Assembly: GCA_014529385.2 (NCBI GenBank)
Contig: CM043969.1
Span: forward strand, 19,330,446 to 19,392,445
Length of the DNA: 62,000 bases
Direction: 5' to 3'
Source of the DNA: Adiantum capillus-veneris
Taxonomy: Eukaryota; Streptophyta; Polypodiopsida; Polypodiales; Pteridaceae
This document shows, piece by piece, positions 10,114-21,412 of the stretch (position 1 is the stretch's first letter; each line of letters begins with the position of its first letter). Below the pieces are notes generated by a model. It did no database searches, was not told the origin of the DNA, and worked only from the letters and a program-made list of their open reading frames with translations. Both the position numbers and the translations under genes were made by a program.

Positions 10114-11086
10114 TCCAACTTCAGTCTTAGTCTTCCTCCTGGTATATATGAGAACCCAACCCTGACTTACTCTGCGATTTTTGGCCTCCAATTTCCCTCA
10201 CAAAATAATCGTTACAGGTTTACGAAGATCCAAGCTTAAACTCTGACTTACGATTTTGCATGGAGGAGTTGGTGCCAAGGATTAAACGAGTTAGAGTTAT
10301 TCGCAAAGTTGTTGGAAGATGTTGAGATGGGTAAAATCCTTGGGCTGTTTTCAACAGATGCAAAGCAAGGGCATCTCTCCAGATGCAATCACCTATGCTT
10401 TTTTCTTGAAGGCATGTGGCACTGCCTTGATGTCCGGAATATTGTCTCTTCAAGTGCACTGATCGCGGATATATGCAATAGGGATAGGGCAAAGATGTTA
10501 TGGCTGGCTATTGGAATGTCGTCTCTTTTAAGTGCATTGATTGCAGGATATGCCAAATAGGGACAAGGCCAAGAAGCTCTAGCTGGTTGTTTCTAACATG
10601 CAAAGCGAGGACATTTCTCCTAATGTAATCACCTATGCTTGCATCTTGCAAGCATGTGGCACTAAGTAGGGGCAACGATCACATATGCAAGATGTGGTGC
10701 TGTCGAGAAAGCACCAAAAAGTGCTTGAAGAGTTTTTTGTCCAAAATTCATCGCTTGGAATGCACTAATTGCGGGATATGCTCAACGCAAAAATCTCTGG
10801 GCTATTTTCACCAAATGCGAAGAAATTTGGAAGACGCCGAGATGGTCAAAAGAACTCAGGATGATATTGTTACTCAACGGCTGTCGAAAAAAGAATGTTA
10901 TACTTGCACTACCTTAAATTCTATAGGGCCAAGAAGCCCTGGGCTATTTTTTGCCAATGCGAAGCGAGGACATCGCTCCAGGTGCAATCACGTATGCTTT
11001 TGTCTTGAAGGTAGGTGGCACTATGCAAGATGCTAATATGAGCAACAAAATTTTCTCTTCCTATTCCCAATTCAGTCTTAGTCTTC
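10114..11086 (+). pseudogene. PPR pseudogene block, duplication copy A
   Basis: Starts at TTCAGTCTTAGTCTTCCTCC. PPR sense appears at 10334-10430 in a frame reading GCFQQMQSKGISPDAITYAF, and again around 10600-10670 and 10955-11030 in other frames. Stops and frameshifts are frequent. The whole ~960-bp block is repeated after the solo LTR (13131-14055), including non-coding parts such as CATGGAGGAGTTGGTGCCAA, so it is a tandem segmental duplication of an already degenerate PPR region. Confidence 0.75.
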
Positions 11087-11091
11087 CTCTT

Positions 11092-11096
11092 GGTAT
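11092..11096. repeat. Target-site duplication GGTAT, left of solo LTR
   Basis: GGTAT precedes the TGTAAGG terminus at 11097. The exact copy is at 13126-13130. Confidence 0.92.
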
Positions 11097-13125
11097 TGTA
11101 AGGTCTCTGACCCCGATCAAAAGAGCACCATTGTACCATGAAATGAACATAATGGAAAAAGTTATTATTTTTAGCAGTTTTCCAAATTCTGTCGGTGCCA
11201 TGATGTTTAGAATGTTTTAAAGCTTCGAAATGTGTATTAAAATAATTTTTGCAAAAAAATTCCAAAAATAGTAAGTTTTTGGGCACCCGACCCGTCTAGT
11301 TTTGATTGTCTCGAAAAACTGCACCCGTACCCCGAATTTGAAAAAAATGCATTTTCGGACCCTGGGGGCTTCTAAATATGGCAGGTATTCGGTCCACTAC
11401 ACCTTAGTTAGAGCTCAGTATAGCAATTTACGGCATCAAAATCCGACTCGTATGACCCGTTTTAGCCTAAAACCAATTTTTCATAAAATTGTCCGGGGAG
11501 GCACCGGGGGCCCGGGACTGTGTGGGAACAGTACCCAGGCCACTCCAGATCAGCTTTAGTAGCTAGGGGGTGCCCTCTTGCCTTGTGGGAGTCTTTGGGA
11601 AGTTTCCAAGCTTGCAACTAAGTGTGAGAACCAGTTAACTAAACCAACTGGACACTTGGTGGGTAGGGGAACTGGACTTGCCAATGCAGAGACTGAGTGC
11701 TCCTGCAGATGCATTTAGCAAGGCTGGTCGATTTTCAGCCTGTAGGAGCCTATTTAAAGGCTTACACACACACACACACATATGCTCACACACCCACAGT
11801 GCACACACACACACCCCTACACACACCTTGGGAAGGTGCTGCCGGTACACACACCTTTTGAAGGAGAAGCAAGGGGGGAGGTGCTGTCGAATTCTCACCT
11901 CAAGAAGCTCGATTAAGTCAGAGAATCGAGAGGATTATCAGCCCTTAATCACGGAACAAGCAATGTCAATGGAAAGGGAAAAGCTCGCATGGAGGAACAA
12001 ATACAGGCCATCTCACGGGCCATCGACGAAGAAATGCAAGAGGTAGGTCAGAATTTCATTCAAGTTGTTTAATTTAACATTGCACACGTTTAGCTAGGAA
12101 TGAACATATCCCCAAAAATGTTGGAGAAATATGACGGAAACCTCGGCATTGAATTCATTTGTACATTAAAGTCTAAAGTAGGAAAGAAATGATTGATGGG
12201 TATGCTGTTTGCAATAGGAAAGAATGTCTGCTAGGGAAAATTTAGCTCGACATGTTCATTTTACTTCCAATGTTGAATCAGTCCTGACCCCCCTACTGAT
12301 CACAGGGGGCAGAGTTCCTCGTTAAGGGCTCTTGAATCCACGACTTTCTTTTTATGCGGTGGATACCCACGACTTGCTTTCTATTCGGTGGGAACCCACG
12401 TCTTGCTTTCTATGCGGTGGGAGTGTCCATGAAGTGCTTTCTATGCGGTGGACATACCTAGTTGTATGGGCAGCTAGGCGACAACGGAAGGAGTGAACTC
12501 TCGCTGGAGGGGGGATGTTGTACCTCCAGAACATTGAAATTTTAATGAATAAGTTTGAGTAGAATTTTTACTAGAATGCTGTGTTGGTGTTGTTTGCAAT
12601 ACTGGTTGAAGGTCTGTCTTAACGAACAATGTGCTTTGGAATTAAAACAAGGAATGTTTATGTTGAACAACCTTTGTGGTAGTAATTAGGTCACACAAGG
12701 AAGTGTGAGTATGGGGGTGGAAAGTGGGGGCTTGGCTCAGGTTTCCAATTCCTACGAGATGGGTGGTCCCGATTGGTCGAGAACTCTCTGTCCCCATAGT
12801 GCTTACTTCGATATTAGTAATACTCATTGCCCCTAGAGCGGTGAAATCTCGAGAGTACGTGCCTCTGAAACATGGGGAAAAAGGCGCTCGGGGTTCTCTC
12901 CTCTTGGAAGGTGGGTCTTAGGATCGCTAGATAGTTTAAGTACGCTTCCCCTGCGAGGTGGAGCTAGATCTCCCTGCTAGTAGACTCAAACTCGACTCAC
13001 CTTGTGATGAGAGATCGTCCGCTAGTTGAAACCTGAACCATTTTGTTTGCTTCCGCAATAGATCTAGTGGCCACTAGGTTCACCATCAAATCCGCTGGTT
13101 GATACGGCGGGGTGGGGACCTCACA
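11097..13125 (+). mobile_element. Solo LTR of the element 1 family
   Basis: 2029 bp bounded by TGTAAGGTCTCTGACC and GGGGACCTCACA, flanked by GGTAT duplications, with no internal region or second LTR. It is therefore the product of LTR-LTR recombination, or of an equivalent loss. It aligns in order with the 2.75-kb LTRs but is shorter and more diverged. The TATA-like box is at 11751-11758. The ATG-led exon is damaged at its start, but the AG/GTAGGTCAG donor at its end (near 12041) is kept. A ~29-bp minisatellite lies at 12339-12457. Confidence 0.92.
12339..12457 (+). repeat. ~29-bp minisatellite in the solo LTR leader
   Basis: Four tandem units of the type CCACGACTTGCTTTCTATG plus CGGTGGGA, starting near 12339, 12368, 12397 and 12428. 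Less regular forms occupy the matching position of the element 1 LTRs (about 2373-2480 and 6818-6930). Confidence 0.8.
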
Positions 13126-13130
13126 GGTAT
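13126..13130. repeat. Target-site duplication GGTAT, right of solo LTR
   Basis: Exact partner of 11092-11096. Confidence 0.92.
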
Positions 13131-14110
13131 ATAGCAAAACCCAATCCTTACTTGCTGTGCAACTTTTGGTCTCCAATTTTCCGACTTAAGTTACATATTT
13201 ACGTAGATCCAAGCTCAAACTCCGACTTACGTTTTTCACATGGAGGAGTTGGTGCCAATGATCAAGCGAGTTAGAGTTCTTCGCAAAGTTATTGGAGGAT
13301 GTTGAGATGGACAAAAGTCCTGGGCTGTTTTCAACAGATACAAAGTGAGGGCATCCCTCCAGATGCAATCACTTATGCTTTCATCTTGAAGGCATATGGC
13401 ACTGTTGTGTTGATGTCCGGAATGTTGTCTCTTCAAGTGTAACGATTGCGAGATATGTGCAACAGGGATGGGACCAAGATGCTGTGACCGGTTGTCGGAA
13501 TTTCATCTCTTCAAGTTCATTGATTGTGGGATATGCCCAATAGGGACAGGGCCAAGGCCAAGAAGCTTTGGCTAGCTATTTCTAACTTGCAAAGCGAGGA
13601 CATTTCTCCTGATGTAATCACTTATGCTTGCATCTTGAAGGCATGTGGCACTACTTAAGAGCTATGATCACATATGTGAGATGTGATGCTCTCGAGAAAG
13701 TACCAAAAATGCTTGAGGAAATTTCTGTCCAAAATTTCGTCTCTTGGAATACACTAATTGCGGAATATGCTCAACACAAATGGCTCTGTGTTGTTTTCAC
13801 CAAATGTGAAGGAATTTGAAAGATGCCGAGATGGGCAAAAGAACTCACGATGATATTGTTACTCAACGGCTCAAAAACAAAATATTATGCTTGCACGGCC
13901 TATGTATGCCAAATTCTGTAGGGCACGAAGCTCTGGGTTGTTTTCAGCCAATGTGAAGCAAGGAGATCTCTCTAGATGCAATCACCTATGCTCTCGTCTT
14001 GAAGGTAGCTGGCACTATGCAAGATGCTGATATGGGCAACAAAATTCATGACAATATCTTTAGTCAAGGGCTGTTGAAAAAAGAAGTTGTGCTTGGAATT
14101 GTCTAGGGTG
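13131..14110 (+). pseudogene. PPR pseudogene block, duplication copy B
   Basis: Continues the duplicated block after the solo LTR. PPR sense at 13330-13400 (FQQIQSEGIPPDAITYAFIL in one frame), at 13590-13650, and around 13960-14030. It follows copy A in order, including the phrases at 13240 (CATGGAGGAGTTGGTGCCAA) and 13845 (GATGATATTGTTACTCAACGG). Many stops. No intact gene. Confidence 0.75.
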
Positions 14111-14305
14111 ACGTGTATGCCAAATATGGTGTCCTTCACACAAATGACAACCACACTCACACAAATGACAAGAATGCACACAACAGAGTGAGATTGAATC
14201 AAAGAATTAATACGATAAAAAAGCTAGGGACATGTTTAGCCATATCAAAATTGGGACATGAAGATCATGGTGTTGTAAACACAGGATTATGTGGAAAACA
14301 AAGCA

Positions 14306-14309
<4 letters not shown>

Positions 14310-14347
<38 letters not shown>
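14310..14347. repeat. (CT)n microsatellite
   Basis: About 18 CT units. Confidence 0.95.
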
Positions 14348-14349
<2 letters not shown>

Positions 14350-14430
14350 AATAGCATGTCTTGAGCTCAACTCTCCTCGTTGGATAGATCTTTAAGGTCT
14401 CTTGAGATAGTTTCCTATGACGTTAAAATA

Positions 14431-14469
14431 CTCTTCTTCTTCTTCTTCTTCTTCTCCTTCTCTCTCTCT

Positions 14470-14540
<71 letters not shown>
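14431..14540. repeat. Compound (CTT)n/(CT)n microsatellite
   Basis: A short CTT run followed by about 80 bp of CT units with one TTTAT interruption. Confidence 0.95.
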
Positions 14541-14542
<2 letters not shown>

Positions 14543-15225
14543 AGATTTTCTCTTATGGGTTATTGATTTCTGTGACCCTCCGACTCAATTCAGTTCAATA
14601 CAAACGCGGCTAACGAAGCACTCTAGTTGAATTTTGAACCAGTTCAACTCCCCAACAAACATTGAACCCAATAGCATCGTTGAAAAAGATATTTCTTACA
14701 AAGTCACTTGGGAGTTCATCTACATGGTTAAGAAGATCCATTTAAAAAAAAAATAAGGAGAGAGAAGATTTAGTACGCATTGATACTAAAATCAAGTCTA
14801 CGCTCTTAATTCATCATAATTTGATTTTTATGGTTTCTTACAACATTATGCATGTCATGGAGCTAACTCTCTAAATACCCTCTTAACTATCATTATTGGA
14901 AATTCTCTTAGACCTCTTATACGACAGTGTGGCCTATAGTTATCTTCTAAACTTTTCTTCCCTATGATGGCAGTAGCAAGTGCTTCAAGATTCTTGGAAA
15001 TTTCAGCAATTTTAAGAATTTGTGAGCACATTGCCAATTAATAATATGTATCCCCTAGGTCTAGCCACATCCTAAGCTAGAGTAGCATGAGGTTGGCAAG
15101 CTAATCCTTTGGGCTATGGTCAATATAGATTGGCTATGCCCCATTTGAAAAACGCTCTTGTCTCCATAATGGGTCATAGAGACATCTCTTCTCTTCTCCT
15201 AGGTACCTTTGTTCACTAGCACTCA
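14541..15225. other. Unassigned region left of the decayed gypsy element
   Basis: AT-rich, no convincing coding sense on either strand. It probably contains the 3' end of the gypsy element to its right, but I could not identify an LTR boundary. Confidence 0.3.
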
Positions 15226-16172
15226 TCACATCTTTTTACGTAAGCTAGGCCAACAAATTCCCACAACAAGGATTACTTTTGCAATTTTATTGGCAGAAAA
15301 ATGCCCACTTGCTTGTCCATCATGAGCTTGCTCTAGAATAGGGATGTATTTTCTTTCTGTGGTACACATCCAAAGTTGACCATCTTTTCCTCTTCTATAG
15401 AGGTGATCTACGATCAACACATAGTTCTCTGCTTTCATATAAATGGAATAATACTTACTGTTCTCTACCCTTTTGGAAAGGTTCCTGTCATTAGGTAACC
15501 CACAATGTATCGGCTCCATTTAGGTGCTACTGTGATTTTGAACAGTGTCACATGTTCTAGAGGTGTTTTGGTTGCACAAATGCTACATGAACTAATATAT
15601 TCATGAACACTTTTTTGCATTTTAGGCCAAGATACACCTAGTCTCCTCAATCTCTGATATAACTTGCTTTTCCATTATGAATACACGTGTTTTCTACATG
15701 AGCCTGGCTCAAATACATGTATCTCTTTCTTGGCTCGATACATAGACTCCATATGCTATCATTTCCTTGCTTATATAGCCTTCCAGCTAATAGCATAAGT
15801 GTTTTGGTTTCCTCAATTATGAGTGACTGCCTTCCAATTGTAATGATCCAATGGTGAGCAAAGGTATAACATGCTCACTCCACCTTGGTGCCATCTCAAT
15901 ATTAAAAAGATATGAATTAGTTGAGTCATCGTCAACCCCTATAGGTGCTTCTCCATGAGTCAATCTCAACAAATGGTCAGTCCTTTGATGAGTAGTTTCT
16001 TTTTTCATTACATTTATGAAACAGTATGCCTTGTAGTGCAAGGTTTTTTGACCAAGTACATTAGTGCCTAATGATCCGCATAGTATATAATTTGTTCACG
16101 AGAATGTAGTGTTTAAACTTTTTCATCGCATATTCCTAATCCTTCTCTTTTGGTGGTTGTATAATTCTTCTC
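15226..16172 (-). pseudogene. Ty3/gypsy pol remnant: end of RNase H and integrase zinc domain (3' part)
   Basis: Reading the minus strand from 16172, the sequence gives an RNase H stretch (KNYTTTKREGLG, then YYADH and ALMYLVKKPCTT), with stops. Next come GEAPIGVDDD and a segment like the linker before integrase. After that follows an integrase H2C2-type zinc region (HDGQASGHFSANKI, then a cysteine pair in SCSICATKT at about 15570-15600). Stops and shifts break the frame at several points. The catalytic core of integrase is not visible. This is the 3' continuation of the element at 21413-25857, separated by the copia insertion. Confidence 0.75.
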
Positions 16173-16177
16173 CACAA
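16173..16177. repeat. Target-site duplication CACAA, left of copia A
   Basis: Precedes the TGTTACC terminus at 16178. Exact partner at 21408-21412. Confidence 0.93.
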
Positions 16178-16402
16178 TGTTACCATATAAATGTGGTAGT
16201 GATTTGTGTGAACACACTAGGACTGCCTGGGCATTTTTTCCCTCTTTAGGAGGTTTTTTCCCCCGAGCATTGTATATACACCCATCACTCTAGGGCTATC
16301 CATCTTTCCATTGCACACTAAGTAACATACTCTATTGTGTGCCTTGAGCTTCCTTCATCTTCTCCAAGTTGTGTGCATTTCTCTGTAACCCTTATTCCAA
16401 CA
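16178..16402 (+). repeat. 5' LTR of copia A
   Basis: 225 bp from TGTTACCATATAAATG to TTCCAACA. Contains TGTATATAC near 16271 as a possible TATA element. Confidence 0.93.
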
Positions 16403-16404
16403 AT

Positions 16405-16416
16405 TGGTATCAGAGC
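16405..16416 (+). other. Primer-binding site of copia A
   Basis: TGGTATCAGAGC, two bases after the 5' LTR end. Initiator-Met tRNA type. Confidence 0.92.
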
Positions 16417-16764
16417 AGGTTACATCCTCCCGGGCTTAGTCGCCAGCTGCTCCAGCACACGCCTGCTCACTTTCTCCAATCACAGTGAGGTTTGGCGAGC
16501 GTTCGCAGGTTGACATATATTTCGGGTGAACTTGTAGAGCTTAGTCTGCTCAGATTTTTTATTCGGGCTCATTTCGGCCTTCATTTCCACTATAGGCAAG
16601 TCTACACAGGCAATTTCGTCATTTTGTGCAGAATTTTTGTCAGTGTTGATTTCTGCATAAAAGGTGCCTTACAGTCTTGTACTATTTGTGCTATATAGCA
16701 CGTGTTGTTCTTGCTCCGTTTCTCTTATTTTCGGGCAGCTTTCACATGAGGTGCAGCATTTACC

Positions 16765-17690
16765 ATGGCTGACAACAACACAAATGTCTTCAAGATGTTT
16801 GCTACTGAAGATAGGTTGGATCTGGGGGAAAATTACCCTATGTGGGCTTATATGATGCAGCATGTTCTTGTGTCAAAGGGTATCTGGAATATTGTGTAGG
16901 GCATTGACGTACGTCCTGATTCTAAGGATGTAGGCGATGTTCAGGATGTTGCAGGTCTTGCTGCAAGGATTGCTACTATTAGAACTGTTTTGCCTATGGT
17001 AGAACATGCTCGTTGGGATGTAAAGGATGCGCAGGCTCATGCATTGATTGTGTTGTCTTTGAAGCGCACCATTTTTCCTCACATCCATTCAGCAAAATCT
17101 GCAAAACAGGCTTGGGATATTTTGGCTGGTCTTTATGCAAGTCGCAATGAGGCTAAAATTGCTTTGTTGCGTAAAGAGCTGGAGTCGAAGATTATGCATG
17201 AGGAAGATGATATGGAAACTTTCCTTGCTAGTATCAAGGATGTCAATGAGTAACTTATTTCTGCAGGTGAAGTCATTTCAGACAGTTCCCTTGTGCAGAC
17301 TGTTCTTGATGCCTTACCAAATTCTTACCAGACTTTTGCTAGTACTTGGAGACTTATGACCCAAGGAAATTCTGAAGTTGTCAAGTTTGATGGATTACGC
17401 ACATTGCTGTTGCAAGAGTCACTTTCTAGAAAAAACAGGACTAGGGAGCGTGCAGTTGTACATGCTATTATTGCTTCTCAGAGAAAGGGTGGTAACAGCA
17501 ATACAACCACTTCTTATGGTTCTAGTGCAAGTGGAAAAAATTCTGTTTTTAATGCTTCTGCTGGTAGCAATTCGTCTGGAAATTCTACTGATAAGGGCAA
17601 AAAGAAAATGCATTGCCATTGCTAATGATCACTTGATCAAGTCGTGTCCTAAGTTGAAGGCTAAAGAGGCTAAGAAGAAAGAGGGTGGTT
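16765..17690 (+). pseudogene. Copia A gag
   Basis: ATG at 16765 (MADNNTNVFKMF) opens a UBN2/Retrotran_gag-like protein. It has W at the usual place (ENYPMWAYMM), then AWDILAGLYASRNEAK and a DALPNSYQTF stretch, then a serine/asparagine-rich tail. In-frame stops fall at 16897-16899 and 17251-17253. The zinc knuckle at about 17608-17650 is split by a frameshift (HCHC ends one frame, NDHLIKSCPK continues in the next). Such a gag would form the particle shell in an active element; here it cannot be made whole. Confidence 0.85.
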
Positions 17691-17739
17691 CCACTAAAAT
17701 GCTGGTTCCACTACAAACGCAACCATTGTTAAGTCTTCT

Positions 17740-20700
17740 GTGAAAGGAGACTGTGTTGCTGATGTTGATGCAGAATGGGCTTTTAGCGTAGAGTGCACTT
17801 ACAATCCTGATGTCCATGATGCATGCTTGTCAGTTGCTGCAGATTCACATGTGTGGTATTTCGAGAGTGGTGCTACAAAGCACATTACCTCACATCGTGA
17901 ATTGTTCACCTCTCTCGAGTCTGTCCCTCATGGAAATTCAGTCACTTATGCCAACAATGCCTCTTATCCGGTTCAGGGAGTTGGAAAGATTGTGCTTACT
18001 GTTAAAAATGGCAGTTCCTTCACACTCGTTGATGCACTTTATGTATCTGGGATCAAGAAGAATCTCTTGTCTGTATCCGCACTTGCTAGACTTGGGACTT
18101 GTTGATGCACTTTATGTACCTGGGATCAAGAAGAATCTCTTGTATGTATCCACACTTGCTAGACTTGGGACTTGTAGTCAAACTTGTGGATGACAGATGT
18201 ACAATTCATGTTCTGAGTTTTGGTGATGAAATTGTTGCATCTGGCCTTTTGTGCCGTGGGCTGTATAAGCTCACTTTGTATGACAAGTGTGGACAAAATT
18301 TTGCAAATGCTATTGTAGATTCAAGGGCTATTTCATATGCAAAACTTTGGCATGCACATTTTGGTCATCTGAATTTTGCAAGTTTGCTGCGTTTGCAGAA
18401 ATCTGATATGGTTTCTTCTTTGCCGCCTCTTGAAGCACTTGTCAAACATGTTTGTGAAGGCTGTATTTTGGGTAAGATGCAGCGTTCTAGGTTTCGAAAG
18501 GATGGTTCAGTTCGGGCCACATGTAGGTTGCAGCTTGTGCATAGTGATGTTTGTGGGCCCATGCAAACTCCGTCCTTGGGAAATTACCTTTACTTCATGA
18601 CTTTGATTGATGATTATTCCACGCATGCATGGGTATTTCCCTTAAAATTAAGTCCGAAGTTTTTATGTGCTTCAAACAATTTCTGGCTAAGGCTGAAAAT
18701 ATCTCGAAATGTACTATGGGCACCCTCCATTTCGATCGAGGGGGGAGTATATGTCTCATGAAATCAATGCATTTCCTGCTAGTCATAGGATAAAACACCA
18801 ATGTACAGTGCCTTATACACCTCAACAAAAGGGTGTTGTTGAGAGGAAAAACAGGTCACTTACGAAAATGGCACGATGTATGGTCAATAGTCAAGCTTTG
18901 CCGCATTCTTTTTGGCTTGAGGCCATCATGTGTGCCACTTATGTACTAAATAGGTGTCCTACGAAAGCTTTGCAGTCTATTACTCCATATGAAGCATGGC
19001 ATGATAGAAAGCCTTCTATTGAGCACATGCTTGTTTTTGGTTGTTTGGCATATGCTTTGGTGCCACAAACACAATGCAAAAAATTGGATGACGATAAGGC
19101 TATCAAATGTATTTTTGTTGGTTATAGTGTTGAAAGAAAAGGTTACAGGTTGTATCATTCGCAAACAAAACGTATTTTGGTTTCACGAGATGTAGTGTTT
19201 GTGGAAGATTCTGTTCAGCCGTTGCTGTCATGTACTAGAGACAGTAATGTAAGCTCACATGAAATTTATGACACTTTGTTGCCTCTTTTTGGTGGTGGAA
19301 ATACAAATGTAAGTTCCAATGAGGCAAATGTACACCCTATGGGGGTTTTTGAAGATGTTACAGATCAGCCTATTACTGATGCAGATGTACATGATGTACT
19401 TGATGAGAAAAGGTCTGAAAATGAGCAAGCTAGAGGTATCCCAAAATGTCTGGTTCACACTTTGCATGACAGTAAATTGGATGCACCTTTGTCTAGTCGT
19501 ACTCGTTCAGGCTCTTACCATGCATCTTATGCATCGGATTGTTATGCTTTGGTTGTGTCTAGCTTACATGATGTTGAGGAGCCTCTATCTTTGGATGAAG
19601 CACAGAATTCAGAAAATTGGATGGCTGCCATGCAATCAAAATATGATGCACTTATAGAAAATGAAACATGGACTTTATGTGATTTGCCTCCTGGCAAAAA
19701 GGCCATTGGTACAAAGTGGGTTTACAAGTTGAAATGCAAGCCAGATGGTGAGATCGATCGCCATAAGGTTCAACTTGTTGCAAAGGGTTATGCACAGCAA
19801 AAAGCCATAGATTATGAAGAGACTTTTGCTCCCACATGTTTGTATGACTACTGTGATTTTTCTATGTGCATTGGCAGCTCATTTTGGTTGGGATGTAAAT
19901 CAATCAGACATTGTTACTACTTTCTTGAATGGTGATATATTTGAGGAAGTTTATGTAACGCAGCCTAGCGATTTTTTCATAAAAGGACAAGAGGACAAAG
20001 TGTGCATATGTAAGAAGATTTTGTATGGGTTGAAGAAATCTCGTCGTGCTTGGTATGAGAAAGCTGACACTCATTTGGTCAAACAAGGCTTTCGTAACAG
20101 TCCAACAGAAAGCACATTGTATGTAAAGCGTGAGGGTGATGTACTTCTCATTGTGGTTCTTCATGTCAATGATTTGCTGATCACTGGACCAAATGAGAGA
20201 CATATTGATTAATTTAAGGCTGATTTGAATGCTACTTTCAAGATGAAAGATTTGGGGTTGTTGCATCATTACTTGGGTATACAGTTTAAGCCTTGTGATG
20301 GTGGTATTAATAGCCTTGTGTCAAAAAATTTACATAGAAACATTGCTATGTAAGTTTGGACTTGAGGATTACAAACCTATTGCCACTCCCATGGAAACAG
20401 GTTTGAAGTTGAGTCTACATGATGCTGGAGATCCTGTTGATGTCACTCTTTACCAAACTGATGTTGGCTGCCCCATCTATGTATGCAACACAAGGCCGGA
20501 TATTCAGTTTGCAGTCTCCGAGGTCATCAGATTTATGCATAGCCCAGGGTCTAAGCATTGGCAGGCTATCAAGAGGATTTTTTGCTACCTTAGTGGCACT
20601 TTACATCTTGGCTTGTTTTATCCCACGGGGGAATCATTGCCGCCAGACTTACATGCTTTTTTGGACTCAGATTGGACTAGTTGTTTTGACACACGAGTGT

Positions 20701-21102
20701 CCACAAGTGGTTTTTGTTTCATGCTTGGTAGCTCATATATATCATGGTTGATCAAGAAGCTACCTACTGTGGCCACTTCGAGTTGTGAGGCTAATTATAG
20801 GGAAATCTTCACAACTACGGTTGAGTGTGTATGGCTCAGATGCCTTATGGCTGATTTGGGTGTCGGACAACACTGATAGTAAGAGCGCATTGGCATTTGC
20901 GAGGAACCCTGTTTTTCATGCTCTCACAAAGCACATTGAGGTGCATTACCACTATGTCAGGGAGAGGCTCTCAGCAGGAGAGATCAGTTTGGCTTATGTG
21001 CCAACACAGGACAACCTTGCAGATCTTTTCACAAAGGTATTGTCTCCTGAGAAGCTTGAAGCTTTCCGCAAAGCTTTGGGCTTACTCCCCTTTGTGGACT
21101 GA
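17740..21102 (+). pseudogene. Copia A pol (protease, integrase, RT, RNase H), inactivated
   Basis: The protease motif at about 17857 reads ESGATKH, so the catalytic aspartate is replaced by glutamate. A 73-bp tandem duplication (18028-18173) shifts the frame. The GAG-pre-integrase zinc residues are present (HAHFGHLN...CEGCILGK). Integrase has the first aspartate (VHSDVCGPM), but the second is lost in a damaged stretch near 18735 (SRGEYMSHE). The glutamate region PQQKGVVERKN is present. RT starts near 19612 (ENWMAAMQSKYDAL) and shifts frame near 19840. Its active site reads HVNDLL where YVDDLL is usual. RNase H follows (LDSDWTSC, then SSCEANY), with frame breaks near 20210 and 20870, ending at a stop at 21100-21102. 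Confidence 0.88.
18028..18173 (+). repeat. 73-bp tandem duplication in copia A pol
   Basis: GTTGATGCACTTTATGTA starts at 18028 and again at 18101. Two units of 73 bp, with a few mismatches. 73 is not a multiple of three, so it breaks the frame. Confidence 0.9.
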
Positions 21103-21177
21103 TCATGTCCTCAGGGCATGGCACTTCCCTTTACTCATGTGCCAGCTCTCGTTCACCGCATCACTTCAGGGGGGATT

Positions 21178-21407
21178 TGTTACCATATACATGTGGTAGT
21201 GATGTGTGTGAACACACTAGGACTGTCGGGGCATTTTTTCCCTCTTTAGGAGGTTTCCCCCCCCCCCGAGCATTGTATATACGCCCATCACTCTAGGGCT
21301 ATCCATCTTTCCATTGCACATTAAGTAACATAATCTCTATTGTGTGCCTTGAGCTTCCTTCGTCTTCTCCAAGCTGTGTGCATTTCTCTGCAACCCTAAT
21401 TCCAACA
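21178..21407 (+). repeat. 3' LTR of copia A
   Basis: 230 bp, same termini as 16178-16402. It is preceded by the polypurine tract AGGGGGGATT (21168-21177). Confidence 0.93.
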
Positions 21408-21412
21408 CACAA
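21408..21412. repeat. Target-site duplication CACAA, right of copia A
   Basis: Follows the TTCCAACA terminus at 21407. Confidence 0.93.

Larger units (their letters stand above)
16178..21407 (+). mobile_element. Ty1/copia retrotransposon A, full-length but dead
   Basis: A 5230-bp plus-strand element with short LTRs (225 and 230 bp), initiator-Met PBS at 16405-16416, purine tract before 21178, and perfect TSDs. Gag, protease, integrase, RT and RNase H appear in copia order. Coding sense jumps between all three frames. By eye the LTRs differ at about a dozen positions plus indels in a C/T run, so the insertion is not recent. It lies inside the RNase H region of the gypsy element. Confidence 0.93.

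Noticed and set aside
11678-12046. 122-codon ORF in the solo LTR
   Set aside because: Covers the CA repeat and only part of the damaged LTR exon; not a separate gene.
12339-12457. CRISPR-like spaced repeats
   Set aside because: Units are directly abutting and diverged, inside a plant LTR, with no spacers or cas genes.
14380-14613. ORF with phenylalanine and SLSLSL runs
   Set aside because: Simple CTT/CT repeat translation.
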